Below are positions 34,228-45,415 of a stretch of DNA of 64,000 bases, in pieces. The first letter of the stretch is position 1, and each line of letters starts with the position of its first letter. Origin of the DNA: Uloborus plumipes (lineage: Eukaryota > Arthropoda > Arachnida > Araneae > Uloboridae); the NCBI GenBank assembly GCA_038373865.1, contig JAXGGA010004717.1, positions 21,216 to 85,215 on the forward strand. Reading direction: 5' to 3'. Under the pieces are notes generated by a model that was given only the letters and a program-made list of their open reading frames with translations, had not been told where the DNA came from and did not search any database. The position numbers were made by a program, and so were the translations under genes.

Positions 34228-35349
34228 ATAGCACACCTCTTGACATTGTCCACAGCCTTATTTTAAAACAGCGAAATAGGATGTATTTTACAATAACCAA
34301 AAAAATATAGAATTTTCTAAATCACAAAGAAATATATTTTGGCTGCTAAATTTGCTAAATTTAAGAAAAAGAAAAAAAAAAACTGAATAAACGGGTACAA
34401 TTTTGTATCAAACAATTTGGAAACAACTAAATGTTACCCTTGTTTTTCTGACGAATCATACGTTACATGGTTTGCTAGTTGTGGTAAGTCACTTCCACAC
34501 ATAAATTACTGCATGAGGCATTATGAAATATAAGTTTAACTCACCAAATTTCCGTTTAAAATATTAGAACAAAATTTGATATTTAGCTTCATTTCAACAA
34601 AACTAAAATATTACTAACTGCGCGAACCAGGGACAAGTTTAAAAATAAATTAGTAATAAAAATTTACTGGGTTTCGTTAAACAGCCTTAATTTAAAACTT
34701 TCAAATTTTTCATTATTTTACTTGCTTGATATAAAGCATTTACGGACTACAGTATAAAGCCTTTGTCTTAAAACTTAAATAACAGCCTTAATTAAAGAGA
34801 ATGTTTAAGCTGAAAAACAATGAAAGGTAATCAAAATGAAAGAGAATAAAAAAATATATATATGCTGCGGAAACTTTTTCTTGTGTGAGAATAATTTTTC
34901 GTGAAGGAAAGAAAAAAAAATGTTATACAAAAAGATAATTTTTACTCAAAGAGAATTAACCGCCATATTTTATTGCAAAAAGATAGTCTGTTGCTCAGGA
35001 CGATGAGTTTATGATTATTAACTTTTCTGAATAGACGGAATCCTTTGAACATTATTTTTTTTGTAGGATATCATGTGGAGAGAAAAATTAGAACAAATAT
35101 TTTTTAGACATAGTTTCTTAAAGAACAACTAAAAAAGCTTCCCCCAAGTCATAAACATTTCCCTGAAATAAAAATAATAATGACAATGATAATGCTAGTA
35201 AATAAATTAATGAACTAAAAATAGAAATTTAATTAACTATTGTACGTTTTTAAACAAGCTCTTTTCGTGATTCCTTTCTCTTAGCTTTGAATCAACGGAA
35301 AAAATATCAAATTTTTAAATATTTATTTATTTCCTTTATGAAGCAAACA
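34228..35349. other. AT-rich sequence without gene
   Basis: Nothing supported; short A runs and chance frames. Confidence 0.5.
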
Positions 35350-35740
35350 GTAGGAGAGAGTAGGGATACTTGATCCTTCAAGAGACATATGGTTTCCACT
35401 CTCGATTCTCGACACTGCTATAACTCGCAGGTGAAATTACTCTGAGCTGTTATCGTACATTTACATCTTCAAGAGATAACACGGGTTAGTTTGTGCAAGA
35501 TTTTGAGGTTATGTTTCACTGTTGGTTTTCAGGGAAGAGATGTTTTCTTGGATTGTAACTTTAAAATATAACCAACACATCCATGCTTTTATAATATGGT
35601 TAAAGATTTAACAACAAGTTGAAAGTAAAAAGTACGCAACTAGCTTTTTTGGTGTAACTTAGAAATATGTTTGAAAAGTATACTTAGGGATAGTTGATCC
35701 TTTTGAACCAAGGAGACTTGATTTGGGAACATGAGTCAGC
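35350..35740. mobile_element. Decayed repeat with 'gggata-ttgatcc' words
   Basis: agagtagggatacttgatcc at about 35359 and tagggatagttgatcctttt plus aaggagacttgattt at 35685-35730. A complementary counterpart lies at 38643-38690 (gatcaagtctccttgcatta, gagagttgatccgtttccct). The two may be the ends of one old element into which the SINE and E copy 3 later went. Confidence 0.4.
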
Positions 35741-36886
35741 TAATGTGATAAACCACATAAGTATGAGCTATTTATTGAACTTAGCTTTTAACAGAAAGAT
35801 TATTGTGTTACAAAAGGCAGCTTACAGATAAAGTAAATCCCCTATTAATATCAAAAGGTTAAAAAAAGCTGACTTAGGAGAAGTGTTGCGTTTCCACATT
35901 ATAGAAAAAGTATCCCGTAGATGAGCTTATAAATTTATTACGAAGCTTGACGGATGCCTTACTTTTACAAAACTGTTGTTAACTTCAAAAATTAATTGTT
36001 TTTTTTCCACCTTGAGAAGCACTAATTTTAACCAACAGTTAGCGTCAGGTTTGAAATATTTTTTTAAAGTTTATGGCGTTAAAACAGTATTTTTTTCTCG
36101 TTACTCATTTTCTATACGTTATATTTAAATATTTCTTTCTTAGTTTTCATTAAATACATGATGAAAACCGATGAAAAAGTACAAGTGTCTTTAGCAATGT
36201 TAGTCTTTTCAAATTTTTAGAGTTGATTTTATTTGTTAAATATTATTTGTTTTGTGTCAGCTTATCTGGCAATTTGAGGTGATTTTGCATCACTTTTCCA
36301 ACGGTACCGCAGTTTGATGTGAAATCTGATTTTTCCCAACTTCACACATGCCATATATATGGAACCGATTATAGAGTAGGCAACCATTCGCAGAATAACA
36401 ACACATTCACTGAAAAAAAGGACATGGGCAGAGAGGAGTACAGTACGTCTATGCCCGATTCGGGATTTGAACCCGGAACCTCCCATCCCAAGCAGCACAA
36501 AGGCGTTCAAAACACGTTCTGCAACACGTACAGAGCGCACCAGCCAGCACGTTCAAAACACGTTCTCGCAGCACGTGTTGTCAACGTCTATGTGTCTCAT
36601 CGATCGATGGTAATATGACACGTCGAAATCTGGTGTTGACCACCTTTTTTTGTCCCAGTTTTGAACGTGGAATGATAGGTTATATTTAGGTTCTGGAAAT
36701 ACGTTTGTTTTCAGTGCTCCCCAGCTGAAAAAGTATACTACGTATACCCCACTATCCGGTGGCCGTGACGTGTTTTAACCGTGACGTCATTTTTGATCCA
36801 TGATCGTCGCCATCTTGGTTTTAATTATTTAATTACTTAATTAATTTAACTATTGATTGTTTAATTACTTTGAATTTAATATATTC

Positions 36887-36970
36887 ATTCCGCGGGATTA
36901 GAACGCGGGTCCCTTGCGACTCTAGCAGGATACGCTAACCACTATACGCTACTTGATCTCATTCAGGGAG
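36887..36970 (-). other. tRNA-like A/B-box module in E copy 3
   Basis: Minus strand agcgtatagtggttagcgta and acccgcgttctaatcccgcg; the B-box has a CGA to CTA change. Confidence 0.55.
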
Positions 36971-37247
36971 AAAAATAATACTTTAAATGGAAATTTTTTT
37001 GCAGGAGGCGCCATCTATGAAAGACTAAGGGCGTAAATCATATCATTTTATTAGTATGAATGCAATGCTTTTTTACTGAAATGCATGCAAATCTGATTAG
37101 GATCTTCGGAGAAAGAGTTGTTTAGGATAAAACTTAAAGTTTCTGCAGATATGATTCCTCTTCCCTTTCTAAAAAGCAGCAATTCACGACCTCAATTCTG
37201 AGAAATTAAGCACCTCCTTAAGCACTGAAATGACACCGTGATAATAT

Positions 37248-38022
37248 TAGGGCTGCAGAGTCGGAGGAAAAATGGTCGACTCCGACTCCGACTCCGGGAT
37301 TTTAAAACTTTCGACTCCGACTCCCGACTCCTGCTTTTTTTGAAATTTTTTATTTTTTTACCCAAATGTGAAGAGGGAAAAACCCTAAACAAAGGTTGAA
37401 ATATTAAGTCCATTTTTAAAAGTTTCATTTTTATTCATGGTCGTAGCCAGGACTCACTTTAGGGCGGGGGGAGCAAGCTGGGGTATCCCAGTTGGAGGTC
37501 ATGGGAGGTCAATGTGACCTCTCGAAAAGTTTAATTTGGTCATGAATTCTCGCAGGTAATTTCACCACATTTACCTCAATTCTCGGAGATCACTGTGACC
37601 TCCCAAAAAGTTCATTTTCTCCAGAGCAAATGACAAGTGCCGCTCTTGTCATTTGACTCCGTACAAAACTAATCCTTTTCTTGTTAAATGGCCAGATTTT
37701 ATTTTAACACAATACATTTTTGCTGCAAATATTTTTTATTATTTTGCATAAACCCATACATAGCAATTCGTTTCCCAAAGCAGACCCGCCATTTTGAAGC
37801 CCTTTTTAATGATCCTAGATGCTTAGGATTTGGATATTGGACGCTGAAAATTTGTATCTGTTAGTTTCAAAGACATGTTTTCACCACCATAAAATTTCAT
37901 CGAAATCGGAGGTGGTTGGAGTCGGAGTCGGAGTCGACATGTTTTTCAGCAACTCCGACTCCGACTCCTTTAGTCCAAAATCAGTCCGACTCCGACTCTT
38001 CGACTCCGACTCCGCAGCCCTG
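37248..38022. mobile_element. hAT MITE nested in E copy 3, 775 bp
   Basis: Flanked by GATAATAT at 37240-37247 and 38023-38030, the same site as in E copy 1. First base mutated (tagggctgcagag). Right end cgactccgcagccctg. It keeps about 41 bp (actccgggattttaaaactt region) lost from copy 1. Confidence 0.92.
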
Positions 38023-38763
38023 GATAATATTACTGTTTTTGCACGTCAAATATCACGTTCCTTAAGCACTGAAATGACACCGTGATAATATTACTGTTTT
38101 TGCACGTCAAATATCACGTTCCTTAAGCACTGAATTGAAACCGTGATAATATTACTGTTTTTGCACGTCAAATATCACGTTCCTTAAGCACTAAATTGGC
38201 ACCGTGATAATATTACTGTTTTTGCACGTCAAATATCACGTTCCTTAAGCACTGAAATGACACCGTGATAATATTACTGTTTTTGCACGTCAAATATCAC
38301 GTTCTTTAAGCACTGAAATGACACCGTAAAAATATTACTGTTTTTGCACGTCGAATATAACGTTCAAGTGACACTTAGCACCGTTATTTGACCAATAACA
38401 CCATTTTTGCACCAAATTTGAACGTTCTGGTGCTGCTGGGGATCCGATTAGACTTTTCTGACCAATAGACAAAGTGGCCTGTCGTTAAATATCAGATATT
38501 ATAGCTATTGTATTCATTTTCTTTTAATTTCTTAGCTTTACATGAACATTGAACATTTTTTTAATGAATAAATAATCAACAGGTTGCATTAATGAATATT
38601 TGACTAATATTTAAAATAGTTATAAGGGAACTTTTTAAACTAAGATCAAGTCTCCTTGCATTAAAGAGAGTTGATCCGTTTCCCTAGTTTGGTTTTTCAA
38701 AAAAAAAAAAAAAGAAAGAAAAAAAGAAATCAGTATAATTAAACAATTATAAAAACAGTCATA

Positions 38764-38990
38764 CACTGCAAAAAATAAACTGTTGTTTTTACAGTACAAT
38801 ACTGGCAGCAGAGATTCCAATTTAAAACTGTAAAATGCAGAGTAATAAGCTGTAAAATTAACAATTTTAGTTTAGTTCTGTAAAATTAGCAATTTTGCAG
38901 TTTATTACTGTTGTTAATGCAGTTTTAAACTATAACTTCGGCTGTCAGTGTTATACTGTAAAAACAACATTTTGTTTTTTTCCACTGCAG
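38764..38990 (+). mobile_element. cactgcaaa MITE family, copy 4
   Basis: Starts cactgcaaaaaataaactgt. The right end is rearranged to ttccactgcag. Fewer internal acagtttattac units than other copies. Confidence 0.75.
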
Positions 38991-40800
38991 CACTTTGATG
39001 TGAAAAAGGCTCTTTTGAACAGGTAACGCAAAAGAGCTTGGTTCTATTCTTTCAAACAAAAGTTATAAGCTCCAAAAAAGGGAAATTAATTCTCTTAAGT
39101 TTCTCCTATAAATTTTAAAGTATTATGGATCCGTTGTTTCATGCTTGGAAAGGAATCTGAAATATTTGTTTTGTTTAAGAGTTTATATTAATTGAATTTC
39201 CTTATTCAATGTACTTTCGTTTTCTTTTGTGAAAAATATATTATTAAAGAAAACGAAGTTTCGTCCTTTTCCTTTGAGGAACGTTCCCTAACAATAATGT
39301 TTCTTTGATTTTAAATACAATGATCTAGTTCACTGATAGAGCAAAGCAGACCAGTAACTGCTTAGAATTTCGACTGCATGTAATTTAGTTTGTAGTAGTT
39401 ATGACCTTCTATATATTTTTTAATTTATCATTGAAGTACCTCAGTCAGGAATTTAAAAAAAAAAGAACGAAGAGAAACTATTTTCAAGCAAGTATTTTAT
39501 TTATATTTTGTTAGGGAACGACGGGGAAAATAAAACAAGACTTGCTATTTTTTTCTATCTATAATATGGTATGCATGTAAACATAATTAATGCACAATTT
39601 TAATCTGGCATTTGTCAAATCTACAAAACTTTTCAATGGGTCTCTAGTTTTTAAATAATTGTTGTAAATATTGTAGTATTTCGTAAAAATAGCAGAAGTA
39701 TAAACGAAAAAGTAAACGTTAAGAGTGTTTCATCGTAAGGTGGACGGAGTACAATAAAGCCCTCCAAATTATGCGAGTAATATCCACCCAGTATATTTGG
39801 TTTATTTTATAAACAATGAGCTGAAAAGAAAGGTAAATAGATTGAAAAAACTCGACAAGCAAAATGATATCAAATTTCATTAGGAATAAAATTAAAAGCA
39901 AACACTGACCCCACGATGTGGCGTGTGCCACATTAATAAGAAACGAGCGGAAAATACTAGCAAACTAATCTCATGTCTGAAATAAAAGTAAAAATTCATT
40001 ATTTGAAATAATTAATTTTAGAAAACCCTTTGGAAGAAAAACATTGAAACGGAACATAATTAGATACGAAAATCCAAAAAGTAAAAGGAAAGGTATAGAA
40101 AAAGAATATGCGTGTGTAAGTAATTAAATGACAAGCACAGGGCGGAAACAAGGTGGACACTATTCTTACTAGAAAATATTTATTTGGATTTTTCTCAAGA
40201 GGTATTATAGAAAACTCGATTTTTTCAAATTTTTGAAAAGTTTAATAATTATCTTTTGATTAACCGATTTTGTAGGAACTGTGATGTAGTTGTCTAAAAA
40301 TATTTTTAGTGTAGGAGGAGTACTATAGTTATGAGTATCTTACAAACGAAATTTCAAGTTTGTAGGTGAAAAATAAAAAGTTTTGACTTTTCCAGTTTCT
40401 AGGCATACATTTTGAAATAAATATTTCACCTTAAAGCCGTGATACATCATACATACTTCACTGTAAAATGCTCTTCAATTAATAATAGAATATAAGTATT
40501 TTGAATGACAAATAAAATGTTCTATATTTTTTAAACAATCAAAGAAAAAAATCAACTTTGGGACGAGAATAAATAGTTGGAAAACCGAGCCAAGTGCATT
40601 CTTTCAATACGTATTTGAGAATGCTGCCAATCCTAAAACGAGAATTTTTTTCATAGAAAGGCAAAGCAGAATGTATAAAAGCCTCTGCAAAAAATGAAAA
40701 AAAAAAAGTAATTTTACTAATTATTAAATTATTATTAGCTTTCCGGTATACTGGAGACCAGGTCTGAATATGTTGATAATAATGTAATTAATAATTTGGT
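38991..40800. other. AT-rich sequence without gene
   Basis: No domain-bearing frames. 40150-40450 resembles generic decayed transposon text. Nothing firm. Confidence 0.45.
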
Positions 40801-40813
40801 GGGTTTTCTGTGC

Positions 40814-40907
40814 TATAAAATGGAGTATAAGCTCCCCCGAATTTCATCCAAAATTCGAAACATTTCCATTTACAGGAAGCAGAACATTTTGTAGCTTTTA
40901 CGTAAGT
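40814..40907 (+). promoter_or_regulatory. Candidate TATA promoter with short leader exon
   Basis: TATAAAA at 40814-40820, a possible initiator around 40842-40848 (atttcatcc), then about 55 nt ending in a consensus splice donor, tttac|gtaagt, at 40902. No ATG lies in this leader. A minute frame MSLCIAAFVAVSLG starts at 40924, beyond the donor. The combination is suggestive but unsupported by any downstream exon I can recognise. Confidence 0.2.
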
Positions 40908-42369
40908 GAACATAATTCAAGGATGAGTTTATGTATCGCAGCATTTGTGGCAGTCAGCCTCGGATGAGTCCATTTCAAAATCAATTGAAAACAAGAGCAG
41001 CATCGGTTAAATAATCAAGCGCTGGCAGATTAAGTTTTTTTCCTTAAAGTGTCTCTGTTTGTTTATTTATTAGGAACCACAAGAGAGTACAATAATGATT
41101 TTTTTTAAAGTAGCAATCGAAAAAGTATTGTAAAACATGTTTCCGAATGCATACGTTTTGCCCTCGTGTACCCGTAATTGAAATATTAAGTCTAAAAGTT
41201 TGCTGAATTTTTAAGGAAAAGTTGCCGAAATTTAGCAAGATTCAATGAGTAATGGAAGACATCTTTCACGTGATTTGTAGATTAGATAGATGCAGCCAGT
41301 AAAATCGCGAGATCAATTTCTCGCCAAGTCTTTAAGTTTGGTACTTTTCGTAAAATTTCAGCAGTTTTAAGACCTTATATTCTGATAACTGGCGGATGAA
41401 GGCAAATAAGTTTTATGTTTCTCGAGATGCTCTTTCGATTGCCACCTATTTGAGCGTTTTTTATTACTACACTAGTTGTATGGTTTCCCGGATAGAAATT
41501 AACTTTCTGTTGAAAAATCGTGCCAAACTTTGCCTTAAAATACACATTATAAAATTCTTGATTTTGTAGATTGCTTTTTAAATCTCTAGATTTAGTATGA
41601 ATTCAAAGTTTTTGACTTTTAAACCGAGCGTCAAAAGTGCCAAGCCGCAATATATTTCAACTACAATCCTCATGCAAAATAATTTATCTTGATGCGAATA
41701 TTCACTAGAGATAACATAATATCGATTCACAAAGCCCAAATCAAAGAGGCGTCCGTTTGATTGTCACATGACACATCGTCGCGCCGCTGAATTTCAATGG
41801 AGCTCGAATGTTACTTACTGTTTTTTTTCCACCTCTTTCATTTGATTTCTGCAACAATCATTTAAGTGATAGGTCTTCGTGAATTTTTTTCTCGATTTTT
41901 TAAAGAGTTTAAACTGTATGAGAATCTTACTCTTTGAGTTTTCCCCTCTACACAACATGCTCCACTTGAGATTAGGTAACACACCGTATGATGGCGAGGG
42001 TGACAGAGGCCAAGGGTGAAGGAAAGTATTTTGACTCATGTGGTGAAAAAAAGTTCAACTGACGACTTTATTTCTGTTAAATTAACAAATTTAAAAAAGT
42101 CAAAACGCGACTACTCAAAATTTTATTATGACACGAAAACTATTAAAAGATTCAAAATAACAGAAGTAATTTTAACACAGTCCGCTTTCTATGATTTGAT
42201 CTATTTTCTTCTCTTTTGCTTCTTTCAAACTAGAATTTTTGGAAACAACCTCCAGTTCAACACACAAATACCTTGGTGATGCATGTTAATCATTTATTCG
42301 AACTATTTCTATGGTGTGTCCAGTCGTAAAGGCATACATTCAACGGGAACTTCTCAATACAGTGCTCCT
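40908..42369. other. AT-rich sequence without gene
   Basis: Overlapping short frames at 41815-42279 have no recognisable content. Confidence 0.45.
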
Positions 42370-42580
42370 TTGGTAAGTTAACCTTCGACGTAGTACAATG
42401 TTTCCCATTTTTAGGGTAATAGTATAGAGTCATTGGCACTGAATTGAATTTGGACACTTTTGTAGTGACGTAGCAAAAGTATTCAAACTCAAAACCGTGT
42501 CAATCAACCTCTCCTTCTACCAAAAAGAGGGAAACATTGTTAAGGTCGATAGCTCAACTTCTCGAAGGTGTACTATAGGT
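42370..42580. repeat. Small foldback (inverted repeat)
   Basis: acaatgtttccc (42395-42406) pairs with gggaaacattgt (42529-42540). An outer pair accttcga / tcgaaggt lies at 42381-42388 and 42562-42569. Likely a decayed MITE. Confidence 0.55.
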
Positions 42581-42753
42581 GCTATTAAAGCCTTCCATTT
42601 GTTTACATCTCTGAAAACTCAGAATCATGAGAAGGAATATTACTACACCCTCTCTTAGCTTTTCGTGTTGCAAATTATAATGTCTATATGCCACTCACAG
42701 TAATAGAGTCTAATTCTCAAGCTCAAAAATAATCATGAGAAATAATCGCCATA

Positions 42754-43479
42754 CTGCCGTGCTAAGCGCAAAAGATGTATTTGCAGACGACCTCAAACTG
42801 AGATATTGCCGTTTAATTTTTTGAGCCTAGAGTGAACTCTCACTTATGCACCGTCTCACTTATGCGCCTTTTCCTCTTATACGACGATTTTCAGTGGTCC
42901 CGGCTCATTTCAGAGTAAAATAGCGATAATTTCATTCGCTTATGCGTCGCTCTAAAGTTCAATATTTCACTTATACGCCGAAATTTTGCTTACTGTATAA
43001 GAAAAATCTTTAAAAACGAGCCTGTTTCTTCAATTTCCTCCTTAATCTTTCGCATTTTTTTTCTCAGGAGGTATGCTTTCACCATGAATTAGATTCCTTA
43101 TCTGTTTTTTCTGCTTAGCACTCCCTGTTGAGAACCCGTTACCAATATCAACCAATTTTCAATTGAAACATTGTTATTCATGCTCTCATTAGAACTGATG
43201 CTTCGTTTTAATAAATCGCTTGTAAATAGGCTTCTTCACTTATACGTCTCTCTCACTTATGCGCCTTTTTCTGCTGGTCTCTTGGGCCGGCGCATAAGTG
43301 AGAGTTCACTGTATTTGATTCAGGGATTACTTTTTCAGAATTTTTTAAAAAGTATTTCCCGTTCTCATGTGACCATAAAATATTGCACTTAGGTAAAATA
43401 AGAGACAAACACCCACCTGGGGATTATAACTCAACTTTGTTAAAAAGTGCAAATACGACTTTTGTGCTTAGCACGGCAG
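42754..43479. mobile_element. ctgccgtgctaagc MITE, carrying a nested MITE
   Basis: TA at 42752-42753 and 43480-43481. Terminal repeats ctgccgtgctaagcgcaaaa and its complement (ttttgtgcttagcacggcag), extending through gtatttgca. About 726 bp in total, of which 482 bp are the nested pogo-like element. Confidence 0.85.
42830..43311. mobile_element. pogo-like MITE nested in the preceding element, 482 bp
   Basis: TA at 42828-42829 and 43312-43313. Ends agtgaactctcacttatgc and its complement (gcataagtgagagttcactg), with several inner echoes of tcacttatgcgcc / cacttatacg. No transposase. Confidence 0.88.
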
Positions 43480-43481
43480 TA

Positions 43482-44753
43482 TACAGTTATTTTGTGTATT
43501 TCCCTCTTTTAGACCCTACTTTCAAAGCCAAGACCATATGGTCGTTAAGTGACAACGATAAAACCACGTCTCAACCTTTATTTTAGATTGATCTTACATA
43601 AATTAAATTTGTTCTTTGGAAATAAGAATGTCTTGCATTAGTTCCAAAATTTATCTTCACGCAGATAATTAGATAAAATGTCACTTCTAGACTGCTCAGC
43701 TGGAGAGCTACTCCTCAGTGATTGGATAAATTGCTTACATGAACATTAGAAGACCAAAAAAAAAGATGTATTTGTTTTTTTTACGAACTCAATTTCTGTT
43801 TTATTGGCTTCTTTTACAACGGCAAACGAAAGTTAATTAATTTACCGTACACTTTCTTATGGTCTTTCTGGGTAAAAGAAAAAAAAATCCATGCAAAAAT
43901 ATCATTTTGAAAGCTGATAAAGATAATTTATTACATTGTAACGAGCAAATTCAATGACGAATTTAATCAAGTGAAAAAAATATGCAAAACTTTTATATAA
44001 TTATTAAAATAAAACGAATAACTTAATTAGATTTTTTAGCGAGGGAAAGCGTGTATTTCTCAGTCTATTGGTCTACTTGCTGTCTTCTCTCTTTTATCAA
44101 CTTCTAAATTAATTATTCGATTCGAGCGAAGCTTTGTTTCAGCTAAAACATATTTTCCCCGAGTACTTTGATTTCACGGTTTAAATCAGGATTGATGACA
44201 TTTCTGTCTAGTTTGAAATAATGTAAAGCAATAAAAATACTAATAACATGTAATAATCAATAGAAACGTTATAATTTAAAGGAAAATATAATATCCCTGT
44301 ACATAGCTATCGATTAAACAAGTAGATTTATAAACAAAATTATAAATCGCACAAATTTGCATAGAAATACAGACACATATTTCCGTGATTTCAAACATCC
44401 GCTTTTTCAATGCAAAAGAGGTGTGATTAGAGATGAAAAGATGGATTTTGTTGCATGTCTTTTTATTTATAAGCTTACGTCTTTTGCATTGAAGAACAAT
44501 TTTCATGTAACAGTCGAGTCAATGTGTTTTACGAAAGCGGAAATGTTTCATTTTATAAAACTACCGACCGTACACATGACCGACGATGTTACGACCGACT
44601 CTCAAAATAGCTCCAAAGAGATCAACGTTTGAGTTTACCGAAAATGCATTTTGTAGGTAAAAGGTAAAAAGTGGATAATGCAACTTTTTTTGATGACAAA
44701 ACTTTTAACTTGTGTGGATTAGATGTTTTTTTCTCTTTCTAGTACGATCCATG
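43482..44753. other. AT-rich sequence without gene
   Basis: Two complementary open frames near 44276-44632 derive from the same self-complementary stretch: tttcaatgcaaaag at 44405 and cttttgcattgaag at 44480. This indicates a small inverted repeat of roughly 180 bp. No gene. Confidence 0.45.
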
Positions 44754-44754
44754 T

Positions 44755-44840
44755 CAGTGTTTCCCAACCTTTCTGAGCTCATCGCGCCCCCCTTCAAGCC
44801 ACTGACTGACACCTATCGCCCCCTCCACCCCTTTCATGCT
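44755..44840 (+). mobile_element. hAT-like terminal fragment
   Basis: cagtgtttcccaacctttct with downstream cgcgcccccc and ccccctcc is the typical start of hAT elements that resemble Charlie. No second end. Confidence 0.45.
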
Positions 44841-45113
44841 CGATAAAATCATAAGTTGACGCAATCGGACATCGATATTATTAAAAATATAAGTACCAAA
44901 CTTTAATTTGAAGTAAAATGTACGCGATAAAGCAATTACAACCAATCACTTTCAATTAAAAATATTAACAAATACATGCAAATTTTCTCGCTATAATTAG
45001 TTTCATTTATCTTTGCTCATCACTGTTGCCACAGCACCTAAACTAATAATAAGTTCCATTTTTACGAATTCTGAAAAAAAAAAAAAAAAACTTTACCGGA
45101 GCAAAATAATTAA

Positions 45114-45415
45114 GGCAGGGATTCAAGTGAAACAGGCAATCGCAAATTACAATCGCGACTGGAAATGAATTACATTAGAACGTTTCTTGATAAAAACATC
45201 GTGACGTCAGCGTGACGTTTGCCTATGAAAAACGAGCTAGATAAAACGTCACAGCCTACTTGGTGAATAAGAGGAGATCGCTGAGTGCTTGTGAGCTCTT
45301 ATTGGCTCCACCCGTAGTGACGTCATGCCAATTTAAGTTGATGATAATGTAATTCACTTCCAGTAGCGATTGCAATTCGAAGCGATCGCAGTGCTGTATC
45401 ACTTGAATCCCTGCC
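45114..45415. mobile_element. MITE copy B (GGCAGGGATTCAAGTG family), 302 bp
   Basis: TAA at 45111-45113 and 45416-45418. Terminal repeats ggcagggattcaagtgaaac and its complement. A 3-bp TAA duplication and GG start fit PIF/Harbinger; this is an inference from the ends alone. Copy A lies at 20284. Confidence 0.85.

Larger units (their letters stand above)
36487..38441. mobile_element. Element E, copy 3 (1.96 kb, with nested hAT)
   Basis: Ends as in copy 1. Flanks cctcccat and atccgattag restore a continuous SINE if one AT is removed, so an AT duplication of 2 bp is possible. tRNA-like module at 36887-36970, hAT at 37248-38022, then about five 61-bp units to 38350. Confidence 0.88.
36244..38483 (-). 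mobile_element. tRNA-derived SINE (~285 bp) split by element E copy 3
   Basis: The 9-bp duplication GTTAAATAT at 36235-36243 and 38484-38492 brackets the SINE. On the minus strand the head (38483-38442) reads ccactttgtctattggtcag, an A-box region. After the interruption it continues at 36486 with gggaggttccgggttcaaat-cccg, the B-box, then a body with gacgtactgtactcctctct and a tail ending gacacaaaacaaata. E copy 3 sits between the A- and B-boxes. Confidence 0.88.

Noticed and set aside
40924..40968. Signal-peptide-like micro-frame MSLCIAAFVAVSLG
   Set aside because: Only 14 codons, downstream of the donor of the candidate leader exon; no continuation found.
44276..44632. Complementary frames of 76 and 91 codons
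   Set aside because: They derive from a small inverted repeat, not from a gene.
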